From the NCBI GenBank assembly GCA_027622005.1, contig JAQBZH010000027.1, positions 1 to 33,541 of the forward strand: DNA of 33,541 bases, written 5' to 3'. This stretch comes from Bacteroidota bacterium. Its GTDB lineage: Bacteria; Bacteroidota; Rhodothermia; Rhodothermales; UBA10348. The translations under genes and the position numbers were made by a program. Positions 15,929-24,373 of this stretch are shown here, in pieces. The notes beneath the pieces are model-generated. The model saw nothing but the letters and a program-made list of their open reading frames with translations, did no database searches and was not told the DNA's origin. Numbering within the stretch: the first letter of the stretch is position 1; every line of letters starts with the position of its first letter.

Positions 15929-15959
15929 AATTGTTCGAATTAACAATATCTGAACAATT
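15929..15959. promoter_or_regulatory. Clustered AACAAT half-sites upstream of the second ECF sigma gene
   Basis: AATTGTTC (15929-15936) and GAACAATT (15952-15959) are perfect 8-bp inverted arms, and an extra AACAAT (15942-15947) pairs with ATTGTT (15930-15935). The two AACAAT copies are 11 bp apart, one helical turn. The element lies 41-71 bases before the chosen start at 16000, where an operator is expected. Confidence 0.5.
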
Positions 15960-15999
15960 AAAAACGTTACTGTGGCCAAAGGTCACTGTAACGGACAAG

Positions 16000-16776
16000 A
16001 TGTCAGGACTACTAATCATCAATTCCGATCAGCTGCTACGATATACAGACGGGGTGGATCCCGCAGATTACCTAATTACTATGATTGACACCGAAACCGC
16101 AGGAAAGCTCAAGAAGCGTACGCTCACGGTGAAGGCGTCGGAATTTGGATTGATTGGTAACATCAATCCGAACAACCGGCATTTTGATGCACTCAGTCAA
16201 ATGAGTGACGAGGACCTCATGTCCCAGTTCCAAATGGGAACGGTTGAGGCTTTTGACATTTTGGTAAGCCGGTACAAAGATCCTCTTACCAACTACATTT
16301 ATCGTTTTCTAGGTGATATGAAGGAGTGCGAAGACCTCCTTCAAGAAACGTTTCTACGAGTTTACCGAAACAGGCATTCGTATCGCAGAATTGCCAAGTA
16401 CTCGACGTGGTTATACACCATTGCGGGTAACCTTGCACGATCTGAATACCGTAAACGCAAGCGTCGGCGTCTGTACTCTCTTCAGTCCGTTAATCGGGAC
16501 GATGAAGAGTACGAAGTCGAGATTCCAGACGAAACCTTTAGCCCGGATAAACACACCGAGTCTACCATTCAGGACTTCTTCATTCAGGAAGCGCTGCGTC
16601 AGATTCCAGAAGAGTTCAGGGAGGTTGTCGTTCTACGAGATGTGCAGCAGCTGGCCTACGAAGAAATCGCGGACATTACGGGTCTGCCTATGGGAACGGT
16701 AAAAAGCCGGATTAACCGGGGTCGTACGAAACTTCAGAGTTTGCTCAAGGAAGTGTACTCGCCGCTAAGCGACTAA
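16000..16776 (+). CDS. RNA polymerase ECF-type sigma factor with N-terminal extension
   Basis: A 258-residue sigma-70 family protein. The ECF core starts near MSDEDLMSQFQMG (16201, about residue 68) with sigma2 (ECEDLLQETFLRVYRN, YSTWLYTIAGNLARSEYRKRKRR) and sigma4 (LRQIPEEFREVVVLRDVQQL, YEEIADITGLPMGTVKSRINRGRTKL). About 67 residues before the core (SGLLIINSDQLLRY through IGNINPNNRHFD) are unusual. I chose the ATG at 16000 because the further TTG at 15931 lies within a set of inverted repeats; an ATG at 16201 would remove the extension. A strong terminator follows. The likely anti-sigma gene is 257 bases further on. Confidence 0.88.
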   Translation: MSGLLIINSDQLLRYTDGVDPADYLITMIDTETAGKLKKRTLTVKASEFGLIGNINPNNRHFDALSQMSDEDLMSQFQMGTVEAFDILVSRYKDPLTNYIYRFLGDMKECEDLLQETFLRVYRNRHSYRRIAKYSTWLYTIAGNLARSEYRKRKRRRLYSLQSVNRDDEEYEVEIPDETFSPDKHTESTIQDFFIQEALRQIPEEFREVVVLRDVQQLAYEEIADITGLPMGTVKSRINRGRTKLQSLLKEVYSPLSD

Positions 16777-16802
16777 TTTTAGACGGGAATATTTTTGACG
16801 TT

Positions 16803-16848
16803 GGGGGATCGGGTAATCTTTGATTACCCGATCCCCCTTCTTCGTTTT
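16803..16848 (+). terminator. Strong rho-independent terminator
   Basis: GGGGGATCGGGTAATC (16803-16818) and GATTACCCGATCCCCC (16822-16837) are perfectly complementary over 16 bp with a TTT loop, followed by the T-rich tail TTCTTCGTTTT. It ends the transcript of the second ECF sigma gene and, being symmetrical, might also act on the other strand. Confidence 0.92.
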
Positions 16849-17032
16849 ATAGCCCACTGGTTTGATGGAGGTGGGGGCTTTAGAGTCCACGCTGCCGCGG
16901 ACAGGTAGTTCATCGAAAAATGACAGGCAGGATATCGAGCAAAAACAGCCCAGTAATCAAAAATTAAGGGCATGAGAACCTTCCTCAATCACAAGTGTTG
17001 AGAAACAGTGCAGATTCACCTTCCAGTCGCGT

Positions 17033-17656
17033 ATGCCAGAAAGCTACTATTCTGATTATTCGGATCATTCGGACGAGCAGCTCGACGAGCTTCTTTGCGA
17101 ATACGTCGATGGAACTATGGACCCATCAGTTCGAGCTGCTTTTGAGGAGTACCTCGCAGCGAATCCTGAATTGGCCCAACATGCTCGTTGCCTGAGACAG
17201 ACTCGAACGCTGTTATGTTCGTACGGGTGTCGACATACAAAGGAGTTATCCCTGCAGGACCAAATAAAGCGACGGGTTGCCGGAGAGTTGTTTCGTAAAG
17301 ACCGTTCCGAAGCCGTTTTTGTTCAGCGCTTAGGAAGAGCCGCTATGTTAACTTCAAGCGTTAGTATGGTGCTGATTTTGGGAATGACGATTGGGCTTAC
17401 GGCCGTACGTCAGGTTCGTTTAAACGAGCCGACGGAGACAACCGGGAGCGAGACAGAAGATTCCATGACGATGCTCAAGGACGCCTATGCTCATTCAGCT
17501 TCACTTCCTTTGGAATGGAATCAGGACTTGATTAAATGGTCGCTTTTAGGGCCATCCAGAATCTTACCAGAAATCGACCTGGTCCCTATCGGATGGCGCG
17601 CCGCCACGGTGGACTCACTTCATCGCTCTAGTTTCAGGCTCGTTTCTACGCCGTAA
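17033..17656 (+). CDS. Membrane anti-sigma factor with zinc-finger-like N-terminus
   Basis: A 207-residue protein. Its N-terminal part (about 14-70) has the anti-sigma pattern LLCEYVDGTMDPSVRAAFEEYL and His50, Cys53, Cys62, Cys66, a loose version of the zinc-binding HC2 domain whose normal spacing is H-x3-C-x2-C. One transmembrane helix follows (about 103-125), then an extracytoplasmic tail of about 80 residues. It is the probable inhibitor of the ECF sigma factor encoded at 16000-16776. Unlike the first pair in this window, the two genes are not coupled: a strong terminator lies between. The 185 bases after the terminator hold no gene I can support; a bulged inverted repeat CTCAA-T-CAC/GTG-TTGAG lies at 16984-17002. 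Confidence 0.72.
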   Translation: MPESYYSDYSDHSDEQLDELLCEYVDGTMDPSVRAAFEEYLAANPELAQHARCLRQTRTLLCSYGCRHTKELSLQDQIKRRVAGELFRKDRSEAVFVQRLGRAAMLTSSVSMVLILGMTIGLTAVRQVRLNEPTETTGSETEDSMTMLKDAYAHSASLPLEWNQDLIKWSLLGPSRILPEIDLVPIGWRAATVDSLHRSSFRLVSTP

Positions 17657-17724
17657 TATTTGGATATCGGTTCAGATTCAATAGATTCCGAGTAGCGTTT
17701 GTATTTACCTACCCGGAGTTCATC

Positions 17725-20064
17725 ATGAAACGATCCCTATTTCTGGCTGTCCTTTTTCTATCTGGAATCCCATCATTTGGCCAATATGCGCTCCAATTCG
17801 GAGCCGCCACCGCAGCTGAGGAAGGCCGAATTTACGTGGGAGAGGGGCGAAACCTCATTCAGAATGGTTCCCTTTTCTCTTTCGAACAGGATGCCAATGG
17901 TCAATGGCAAATGGGCAAGCCCATCCAAGCTTCTGATTCCAAAAATGGAGGAAACGGATTTGGACGATCGGTCGCTTTATCGGGAAATACATTAGTTGTA
18001 GGCGCTCCTCTTACCAACTCCGTCTATGTGTTCGAGCGAACCGAGCAGGGTGAATGGGTTGAAACGGCCATTTTGCGGAACGGTGCTGAAGGATTAGGTA
18101 CCAAAGTTGACTCCGACGGTGCCCATATTCTAGCCGCTTCTACCGGTGGCCGAGATGGGATATCGGCCGTTTATTCCTGGAGCAAATCGGGTTCTACCTG
18201 GATTCCAGGCGCTGAATTAGTGACTTCTTCTGGAGAAGGAAGAACAGGCTGGGGAAACGCGTTGTCTTTGGCAGGTGGTTACGCGGCTGTAGGTTCACCT
18301 TTTGTAAATGGGAGCCGCGGAATGGTAGAGATATTTACGTATTCGAATGGACTTTGGAATGGCGCGGGAGCATTGGACTTTCCGGACTCTCGGGACGGCG
18401 ATGCATTTGGATCTGCCCTACTTATGGTTGGTGATCATTTGGTCGTTGGAATGCCGGGGCGTGATGTTCGAAAAGGCGGAGCTGCAATTTTCGATCGGGA
18501 CGATTCGGGGAAATATGGGTTCGATTTAAAACTCGAGCCTTTTGATTCGAAAGGAAACGAGCAATTTGGAACTGCCCTTGCCTTCGATGGAGCGGCGCTT
18601 TGGGTAGGAGCCCCCGGATATGGAGCTCAAAATGGTGCCGTTTATCAATTCGATATTAACCAGGTAACCATGCGAATGGGAGGAACGCGGCTGCTACAAC
18701 CCTTCAATCTGCAGTATCGAAGCGGTTTTGGGGGTTCACTATCCGTTGCCGGGAAAACCGCCGTGGTCGGGTCACAAGGACATGATAATTTTGAAGGAGC
18801 CGCATTTTCCTTCTCGTTGACCTCATCCGGATGGATGGGTCAGAATATTTTGTATAGCGATTCGGGTGTATTTACTTCGGTTACCGGAGATGCCGTCACC
18901 TGCGACGATCTCGATGCAGGTGGTTTCCCGTGCGAAGACGTCGATATGTTGTCCTTTCTTTCGCGATCAGACGTTGGTGCTGACCGAGGTATTCAAATGA
19001 ACGACGTTTGGGGTTGGACCGATCCGGAAACGGATATCGAATACGCCATTATTGGACGAACGGATGGAACCTCATTCGTTAGCCTGGCCGATCCGTCGAA
19101 CCCGATCTTTCTGGGTGATTTACCCTATACCGCTTCTGGACATCGCAGTCTACATCGCGATATGAAAGTGTATAAAAACTATGCTTACATCGTGGCCGAT
19201 GGCGCCGGGGCGCACCATATGCAGATTTTCGACCTGACTCAGCTCCGAGACGTTAAAAATGCACCGGCGGTTTTTAAAGAGACGGGTATCTACAAAGGGA
19301 TTTACAGTTCGCATAATCTCATTATCAATGAGGACAGTGGTTTCATATATGCGGTCGGAAGCGATTCTGGGGGAGAAAGTTGCGGAGGTGCACTCCACAT
19401 GATCGATTTGGCTGACCCGCTCGTGCCGGTTTTCGCCGGCTGTTTCAATGAACCGCGAACCGGAAGGGGAGGCTCCGGGGCGACGCATGATGCCCAATGC
19501 GTGAATTACCACGGCCCGGATGCCGATTATTCTGGACGGGAAATCTGCTTGAGTTCAAACGGAACCGCGCTATCCATTGCTGACGTCACGGATAAGAGTA
19601 ATCCCAAGTCTATATCCATCGCCGACTATCCGAGTGTAGCCTACGCACACCAAGGCTGGCTTACCGAGGATCAGCGCTTTTTCTATTTGAATGATGAAGG
19701 GGATGAATCGTCGGAATTGGTGGACGCCACTCGAACCATCATTTTCGATTTGACCGATTTGGATGAACCGGTGTTGTCTGGATTTTACATGGCCGATAAC
19801 AGCGCGATTGACCACAACCTGTACGTCAAAGGGAATTTGATGTATCAAACGAACTATCTGGCTGGTCTACGAATACTGGATATTACTGACCCGGAACATC
19901 CCGTAGAAGTGGCCTCATTTGACACCGTTCCGTATGGTCCGAATGACAATTCTCCGGTGTTGGGTGCCTGGAGCAACTATCCATACTTCAAAAGCGGGGT
20001 CATTGTGGTTACTTCCGGGCGCGAGGGTGTGTTCTTTCTAAAGAAAAAGGTGGTGGATATTTAA
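17725..20064 (+). CDS. Exported FG-GAP-like / choice-of-anchor B double propeller protein
   Basis: A 779-residue protein with a signal peptide (MKRSLFLAVLFLSGIPSFG, then Q). Residues about 25-385 contain at least six FG-GAP-like repeats, each with a GFG/QFG turn followed by a VVGAP/AVGSP strand (for example GFGRSVALSGNTLVVGAP and QFGTALAFDGAALWVGAP). The rest (about 400-779) matches choice-of-anchor B proteins with LVIVD-type repeats (FVSLADPSNPIFLGDL, LRILDITDPEHPVEVASF). Conserved polar sites shared with the next gene are Asp479, His530, THDAQC (His588), HQGW (His642) and DHNLY (His697), plus paired Cys. No C-terminal sorting domain or anchor is visible: it ends at VVDI after the last strand. 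It is probably secreted or periplasmic; ligand and activity are unknown. Confidence 0.88.
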   Translation: MKRSLFLAVLFLSGIPSFGQYALQFGAATAAEEGRIYVGEGRNLIQNGSLFSFEQDANGQWQMGKPIQASDSKNGGNGFGRSVALSGNTLVVGAPLTNSVYVFERTEQGEWVETAILRNGAEGLGTKVDSDGAHILAASTGGRDGISAVYSWSKSGSTWIPGAELVTSSGEGRTGWGNALSLAGGYAAVGSPFVNGSRGMVEIFTYSNGLWNGAGALDFPDSRDGDAFGSALLMVGDHLVVGMPGRDVRKGGAAIFDRDDSGKYGFDLKLEPFDSKGNEQFGTALAFDGAALWVGAPGYGAQNGAVYQFDINQVTMRMGGTRLLQPFNLQYRSGFGGSLSVAGKTAVVGSQGHDNFEGAAFSFSLTSSGWMGQNILYSDSGVFTSVTGDAVTCDDLDAGGFPCEDVDMLSFLSRSDVGADRGIQMNDVWGWTDPETDIEYAIIGRTDGTSFVSLADPSNPIFLGDLPYTASGHRSLHRDMKVYKNYAYIVADGAGAHHMQIFDLTQLRDVKNAPAVFKETGIYKGIYSSHNLIINEDSGFIYAVGSDSGGESCGGALHMIDLADPLVPVFAGCFNEPRTGRGGSGATHDAQCVNYHGPDADYSGREICLSSNGTALSIADVTDKSNPKSISIADYPSVAYAHQGWLTEDQRFFYLNDEGDESSELVDATRTIIFDLTDLDEPVLSGFYMADNSAIDHNLYVKGNLMYQTNYLAGLRILDITDPEHPVEVASFDTVPYGPNDNSPVLGAWSNYPYFKSGVIVVTSGREGVFFLKKKVVDI

Positions 20065-20068
20065 GATC

Positions 20069-20116
20069 ATGCGAACCGTTCTGGTAACTGGCTTTGGAGG
20101 TTCATTCATAGATTAA
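20069..20116 (+). other. 15-codon open frame resembling a Rossmann N-terminus
   Basis: An ATG four bases after the preceding stop opens MRTVLVTGFGGSFID and then stops. The TGFGGSFI segment looks like the nucleotide-binding start of NAD-dependent epimerases (VLVTGxxGFIG). It may be a remnant of a deleted gene or chance; no continuation is seen in other frames before 20205. Confidence 0.2.
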
Positions 20117-20204
20117 AAAGTGTCCGGGGATCATTCTTTCGTCCCGAATATTCCTGTTTATTAAACCTGATTTCATCGATCACTTCGTTTCTTGTGGGTT
20201 CACT

Positions 20205-22553
20205 ATGTACCTAATTCTTCTCGTTTCAAGTATTCTTTCCTTGGGGACTTCTCATCGTAGTGAACCAACTTCGATCGTTCGAGATGGGTACGGCACATCG
20301 ATCATCATGGTTGGGTCCGACATCTTAGTGTCCGAAGTAACGGGCTTTAGCACACCGGGGATGATTCATGTCCTAAGGGAAAATGATCGAGGTTCATGGG
20401 TAGTAGCACAATCGATTACATCGAAGGATGCCCAAGTCGGAGATCGATTTGGAACGCAGATGGCCTACTCAGATGGACATTTGGTGGTCAGCAGTCCCGG
20501 AGCCCTCGGCGGATTGGGAGCGGTTTACGTGTTTAGCAAGAATGTAGACGGTTTATGGGAGCAGTCCGGGCGTATTACTCCAAACAACGGCATTAATGAT
20601 GGGTTTGGGGCCTCCATTGCCATTTCGGGAGATTTGGTTGCCATTGGGGTACCCGAAGCGAATGCGAAAGCGGGACAAGTTTTGTTGTTTTCAGCTTCTC
20701 TTGATTGGGGATTGGTGACGTCGCTCAGCGGACCGACTGAAAGTGGGGCCGAATTTGGGCGCAGTCTTGCGGCGGGAGGAGGCTTGCTCGCCGTTGGATC
20801 GCCGGGGTATGCATCTAGCAAAGGGCGAGTCGACTTTTTTAGTTTAGGATCGGGACACGGGTCGGTCGGATCCATTGACGCCGATGCGGGGGAAGAAGAG
20901 CAAAGATTGGGAGGATCTATTTTCTTGTTTGATGGCAAGTTATATGCCGCCAATCCCAGGGCGAAACGAGGCCTTGGAATGGTATCTGTTTATGAAAATG
21001 CAAGAGGATCTTGGACGAAGAAATCCGACTTGACGATGCCATCCGAAGCTACCGGAACCGGTTTTTTCGGGGCATCGGTCACCCATACGGGAAACGAAAT
21101 ATGGGTCTCGGCACCGTTGGCTGACAGTTTTTCTGGGGCCGTATATCGATTCGACAATCGGTCTTATAAGCTCTTATCTGTGATCTCCAACAGTATTAAA
21201 GGCGGTCGTACACAATTTGGTAATTCGGTTTCGGTTGCAGGTGGTGTGGCCGCCGTAGGAATGCCCGGAAACGATTATGGATTGGGCTCGGCGGTCATCT
21301 ACAAGTTGGGAGATAACGGCAATTGGAACGAAGTTGCGACCTACAATCGGCCGGTGCCGGATTTACCCGCCGTTTCGGGTGGCGAAGTCGAATGTGAAGA
21401 CGGAAAGGCCAGCGGATATGCCTGCCAAAACGTGGATTTAGTGTCATTTATTCCACTAAGGGACCTGCACATGAATAGAGGCGTCCGTCTAAATGACGTC
21501 TGGGGGTGGACAGACGAAGAAACAGGGAGGGAATACGGCATTATTGGCCACATGGAGGCAGCCGTTTTTGTTGACGTAACTAATGTCAATCAACCCGTGG
21601 TTCTGGGCGAACTGCCCCGTACGCCGGGCTCTCCGGGTTCCACATGGCGCGACATGAAGGTTTTTAAAGATCACGCATTTATAGTCGCAGACGGTGCAGG
21701 TCAACACGGAATGCAGATATTTGACCTCCATCGTCTTCGGAATTGGTCGGGCAAATTTGAAATTTATGCGCCGGACGTGTTGTACACGAACATTGCCAGT
21801 GCTCATAATATTGTGATCAACGAAGCTACCGGATTCGCCTACACAGTTGGTAACAGTTCGGGTGGAGAAACGTGCGGGGGAGCTCTCCATATGATTGATA
21901 TCAACGATCCCATTCATCCCGTATTTAAGGGTTGTTTTAATGACCCCAAAACCGGAGGACAGGGGTCAGGAGCCACGCACGATGCCCAGTGCGTGACGTA
22001 TTCGGGGCCTGACGCTGACCACGTGGGTAAAGAGATTTGCGTGGGAGCCAACGGAACGGCCATTAGTGTGGCCGATGTGTCCGACAAGCAAAACCCCATC
22101 GCCATCAGTCAGGGGACTTACCCCAACTCGGCGTACGTGCACCAAGGATGGTTTACGGAAGATCACCGATATTTTTATCAAAACGACGAGGGCGACGAAA
22201 CGGGTGGGCTAACAGATAGAACTCGAACCATGATTTGGGACTTGACGGATCTGGATGAACCTGAAATGATAGCCGAGTACTTCGGAGACAGTAATTCAAC
22301 CGATCACAACTTGTATGTCAAGGGCGATTTCATGTACCAGACCAATAATGCGAGTGGATTTCGGGTCATTGACATTCGAAATCGTTCAAACCCGGTTGAG
22401 GTTGGGTTTTTCGACACGACGCCAGATGGAAAAAATGAGGCTGGATTCGATGGTACGTGGAGTAGCTATCCGTATTTCAAGTCCGGTGCGATTCTAGTGA
22501 CGTCCAGGCGGGAGGGCCTCTTCATTGTTCGTAAAAAGGAGCTTGATCTCTAG
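20205..22553 (+). CDS. Exported FG-GAP-like / choice-of-anchor B double propeller protein (paralog)
   Basis: A 782-residue paralog of the preceding gene with the same two-part layout: a signal-like N-terminus (MYLILLVSSILSLGTS), FG-GAP-like repeats to about residue 390 (GFGASIAISGDLVAIGVP, EFGRSLAAGGGLLAVGSP, QFGNSVSVAGGVAAVGMP) and a choice-of-anchor B half. The C-terminal halves are much more alike than the N-terminal halves, with near-identical blocks such as CGGALHMID, GATHDAQCV, HQGW-TED, DHNLYVKG and YPYFKSG. This indicates tandem duplication followed by faster change in the N-terminal propeller. It ends at KKELDL without a sorting tag. A 140-base gap separates the genes, so each may have its own promoter. 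Confidence 0.88.
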   Translation: MYLILLVSSILSLGTSHRSEPTSIVRDGYGTSIIMVGSDILVSEVTGFSTPGMIHVLRENDRGSWVVAQSITSKDAQVGDRFGTQMAYSDGHLVVSSPGALGGLGAVYVFSKNVDGLWEQSGRITPNNGINDGFGASIAISGDLVAIGVPEANAKAGQVLLFSASLDWGLVTSLSGPTESGAEFGRSLAAGGGLLAVGSPGYASSKGRVDFFSLGSGHGSVGSIDADAGEEEQRLGGSIFLFDGKLYAANPRAKRGLGMVSVYENARGSWTKKSDLTMPSEATGTGFFGASVTHTGNEIWVSAPLADSFSGAVYRFDNRSYKLLSVISNSIKGGRTQFGNSVSVAGGVAAVGMPGNDYGLGSAVIYKLGDNGNWNEVATYNRPVPDLPAVSGGEVECEDGKASGYACQNVDLVSFIPLRDLHMNRGVRLNDVWGWTDEETGREYGIIGHMEAAVFVDVTNVNQPVVLGELPRTPGSPGSTWRDMKVFKDHAFIVADGAGQHGMQIFDLHRLRNWSGKFEIYAPDVLYTNIASAHNIVINEATGFAYTVGNSSGGETCGGALHMIDINDPIHPVFKGCFNDPKTGGQGSGATHDAQCVTYSGPDADHVGKEICVGANGTAISVADVSDKQNPIAISQGTYPNSAYVHQGWFTEDHRYFYQNDEGDETGGLTDRTRTMIWDLTDLDEPEMIAEYFGDSNSTDHNLYVKGDFMYQTNNASGFRVIDIRNRSNPVEVGFFDTTPDGKNEAGFDGTWSSYPYFKSGAILVTSRREGLFIVRKKELDL

Positions 22554-22689
22554 CATAGCGGCGTATCAATTCGCGCAGTCTCAAAACTCGGTACCTTGAT
22601 GGCCAACGCTGGGGATCCTAATTTTCAGCACTTCTCACCAACGATGTAGCAGCTTTGGCATAAATGTCGAGGCGCACAGGTTTTACCCC

Positions 22690-23469
22690 ATGCAGCAGAT
22701 AGAAGCGTCAACAATGGCGACGCAGCGCGCCCCACTAACAGCGCAAATTTCCAGTCTACTCAAGGAAGTGGACGTGGCCCCGGTCGATTTCTTTGCCAAT
22801 ATCGTAATCGTCCCAAACACCCCCAGCAAAGCGGGTGGATTGATTTCAGCCGCGGTTTATAAGTCATTGTCGGAAATCAACTTTGATACGATCATTTCGA
22901 TCGCACCGAGTGGTATCGGCGATTTTAAGCGGATTACCGTTTGTAAGTTGGATCATTACATGTCTCCGCTGGGTGATGTACTCGTGGATGATCGCGTCCG
23001 CAATGAACTTTGCGACGAAGATGACGATATTTTTCTGGATGATACCGGGCATTTCAATATGACTGGTATCGATGTGCAATTACCGTTTCTTCAGAGCGTT
23101 ATCGAAGATTTTAAAGTTGTACCGTTGGTTATGGGCTCGGAAACGGTCGACTTTTGCAAAGAGTTGGGAAGCGCGATCCGAGAGATCATGTTTAACAGAA
23201 ATACGCTCACCGTGGTATGTGCGGACGTGTTGGAAGCCACGCCAAAAGGGTTGGAACTGTTCGAACTTGCTCTGAAAGAATTGAATGTGCCCAAGATGAT
23301 GACCCTGTTAAATCAGGAGAAGGAAATCGTAGTTCAAGGAAAAGGCGGCATTCTGGCAGCTTTGATTGCGGCTAACCACCGACGTTCTAATCGGGTACAC
23401 GTTTGCAAGCTCTCGGCGCCTAAAGAGGATTCACATGGATTCATCGGCGCACTCATAGGTCGCAGCTAA
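22690..23469 (+). CDS. Degenerate Memo/AmmeMemoRadiSam-B family protein
   Basis: A 259-residue protein with the Memo fold's landmarks in order: VPNTPSKAGGLISAAVY (residues 41-57) where the family has PHAGYxYSG, APSG (72-75) where it has GxSH, TGIDVQLPFLQ (125-135) where it has EHSxEVQLPFL, PLVMG (145-149), VVCADV (176-180) where it has SSDxSHY, and a glycine-rich GKGGILAALIAAN (217-229). The three histidines that ligate metal in Memo proteins are replaced at every position (Asn43, Gly75 and the 177-182 segment), so any catalysis must differ. It leads a tight operon; the next gene starts one base after its stop. Related non-catalytic Memo-like proteins may exist in this lineage. The function is unknown. 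Confidence 0.72.
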   Translation: MQQIEASTMATQRAPLTAQISSLLKEVDVAPVDFFANIVIVPNTPSKAGGLISAAVYKSLSEINFDTIISIAPSGIGDFKRITVCKLDHYMSPLGDVLVDDRVRNELCDEDDDIFLDDTGHFNMTGIDVQLPFLQSVIEDFKVVPLVMGSETVDFCKELGSAIREIMFNRNTLTVVCADVLEATPKGLELFELALKELNVPKMMTLLNQEKEIVVQGKGGILAALIAANHRRSNRVHVCKLSAPKEDSHGFIGALIGRS

Positions 23470-23470
23470 A

Positions 23471-24373
23471 ATGCGAAGTGCTCTAAGCGATTTTACGCTT
23501 GTAGGATCGGGTGCACTGGGCGCGGTCCTTGGCAGGTCACTGGTGCGCCAAGGGCTCCGACTCAACCAACTGGTGGTCCGTCGCAAGCAGTCCGCCCACA
23601 AACTCATTGACGAGTTGGGGCAGGGGGAAGTAGTTGAATTGAAAGACTGGACTGGTACCGATTCCAATTTGGTATTGATCGCAACTCTGGACGACCAGGT
23701 AGAGAACGTTTCCAATCATTTAGCTCAACGCGGTGGATGGCAAAACAAAGTCGTATTACACACCTCTGGAAGTCTAAATAAAGAAGCTTTGAAGTCATTG
23801 GCAGACAATGGCGCCTCCGTGGGCTCTTTTCATCCCCTGCAAAGTTTTGTCGGGACGGAAGATGGAACGGCGTTCAAGGGCATTACCATTGGAGTGGAAG
23901 GCGACCCTTTGGCGGTGGAAACGGCTCGTCAACTAGCAGATGCTCTTTTAGCCGATGCCGTCGAAATATCATCCGAAAACAAAGCTTTGTATCATGCTTC
24001 GGCCGTTTTAGCCGGAAATGCGGCCATCACGTTGTTGTCGGTGTCTGAGGAATTATGGGAGAAAGCAGCCGGTTCGGGGACGGGATTTTCGGCAACAATG
24101 GGACCGCTTTTAAAGACCAGCGTTCAAAACACGCTGACTTATGGCCCTCACGCGGCACTAACCGGTCCAATAGAACGGGGGGACGTAGGCACGCTCACAA
24201 TGCATTTTAAGGCCATTTCTACCCGTTTACCTCACTTATTGGCTTTTTACGGCTCGGTTACGACGGAAACGATTCATCTGGCTGTCCGTTCGGGTCGATT
24301 GTCGGCAGAAAAAGCAGTGGAATTATTGGACGTAATTAGTCTTTACGTAGTAGGAGAAGCTGCCTCCGAATGA
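23471..24373 (+). CDS. Rossmann-fold DUF2520 protein
   Basis: A 300-residue protein of the Rossmann-like plus DUF2520 family. The nucleotide-binding turn GSGALG is at residues 12-17 near the N-terminus, followed by VVRRKQSAHK, a strand NLVLIATLDDQVENVS, HTSGSLN and the family signature GSFHPLQSF (about 117-125). The C-terminal helical DUF2520 domain contains YHASAVLAGNAAITLLS. The overall architecture is like F420- or NADP-dependent and ketopantoate-type reductases, but no substrate is known. It starts one base after the Memo-like gene and overlaps the next gene by four bases, so the three are surely co-transcribed. Confidence 0.87.
   Translation: MRSALSDFTLVGSGALGAVLGRSLVRQGLRLNQLVVRRKQSAHKLIDELGQGEVVELKDWTGTDSNLVLIATLDDQVENVSNHLAQRGGWQNKVVLHTSGSLNKEALKSLADNGASVGSFHPLQSFVGTEDGTAFKGITIGVEGDPLAVETARQLADALLADAVEISSENKALYHASAVLAGNAAITLLSVSEELWEKAAGSGTGFSATMGPLLKTSVQNTLTYGPHAALTGPIERGDVGTLTMHFKAISTRLPHLLAFYGSVTTETIHLAVRSGRLSAEKAVELLDVISLYVVGEAASE

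Noticed and set aside
16832-16972. Minus-strand frame of about 49 codons in the gap after the second ECF sigma gene
   Set aside because: It runs into the terminator stem and has a low-complexity, proline-rich product with no ribosome site.
20125-20146. CGGGGA/TCCCG stem between the two double-propeller genes as a terminator
   Set aside because: It needs a bulge, has an 11-base loop and is followed by a mixed sequence without a T-tract.
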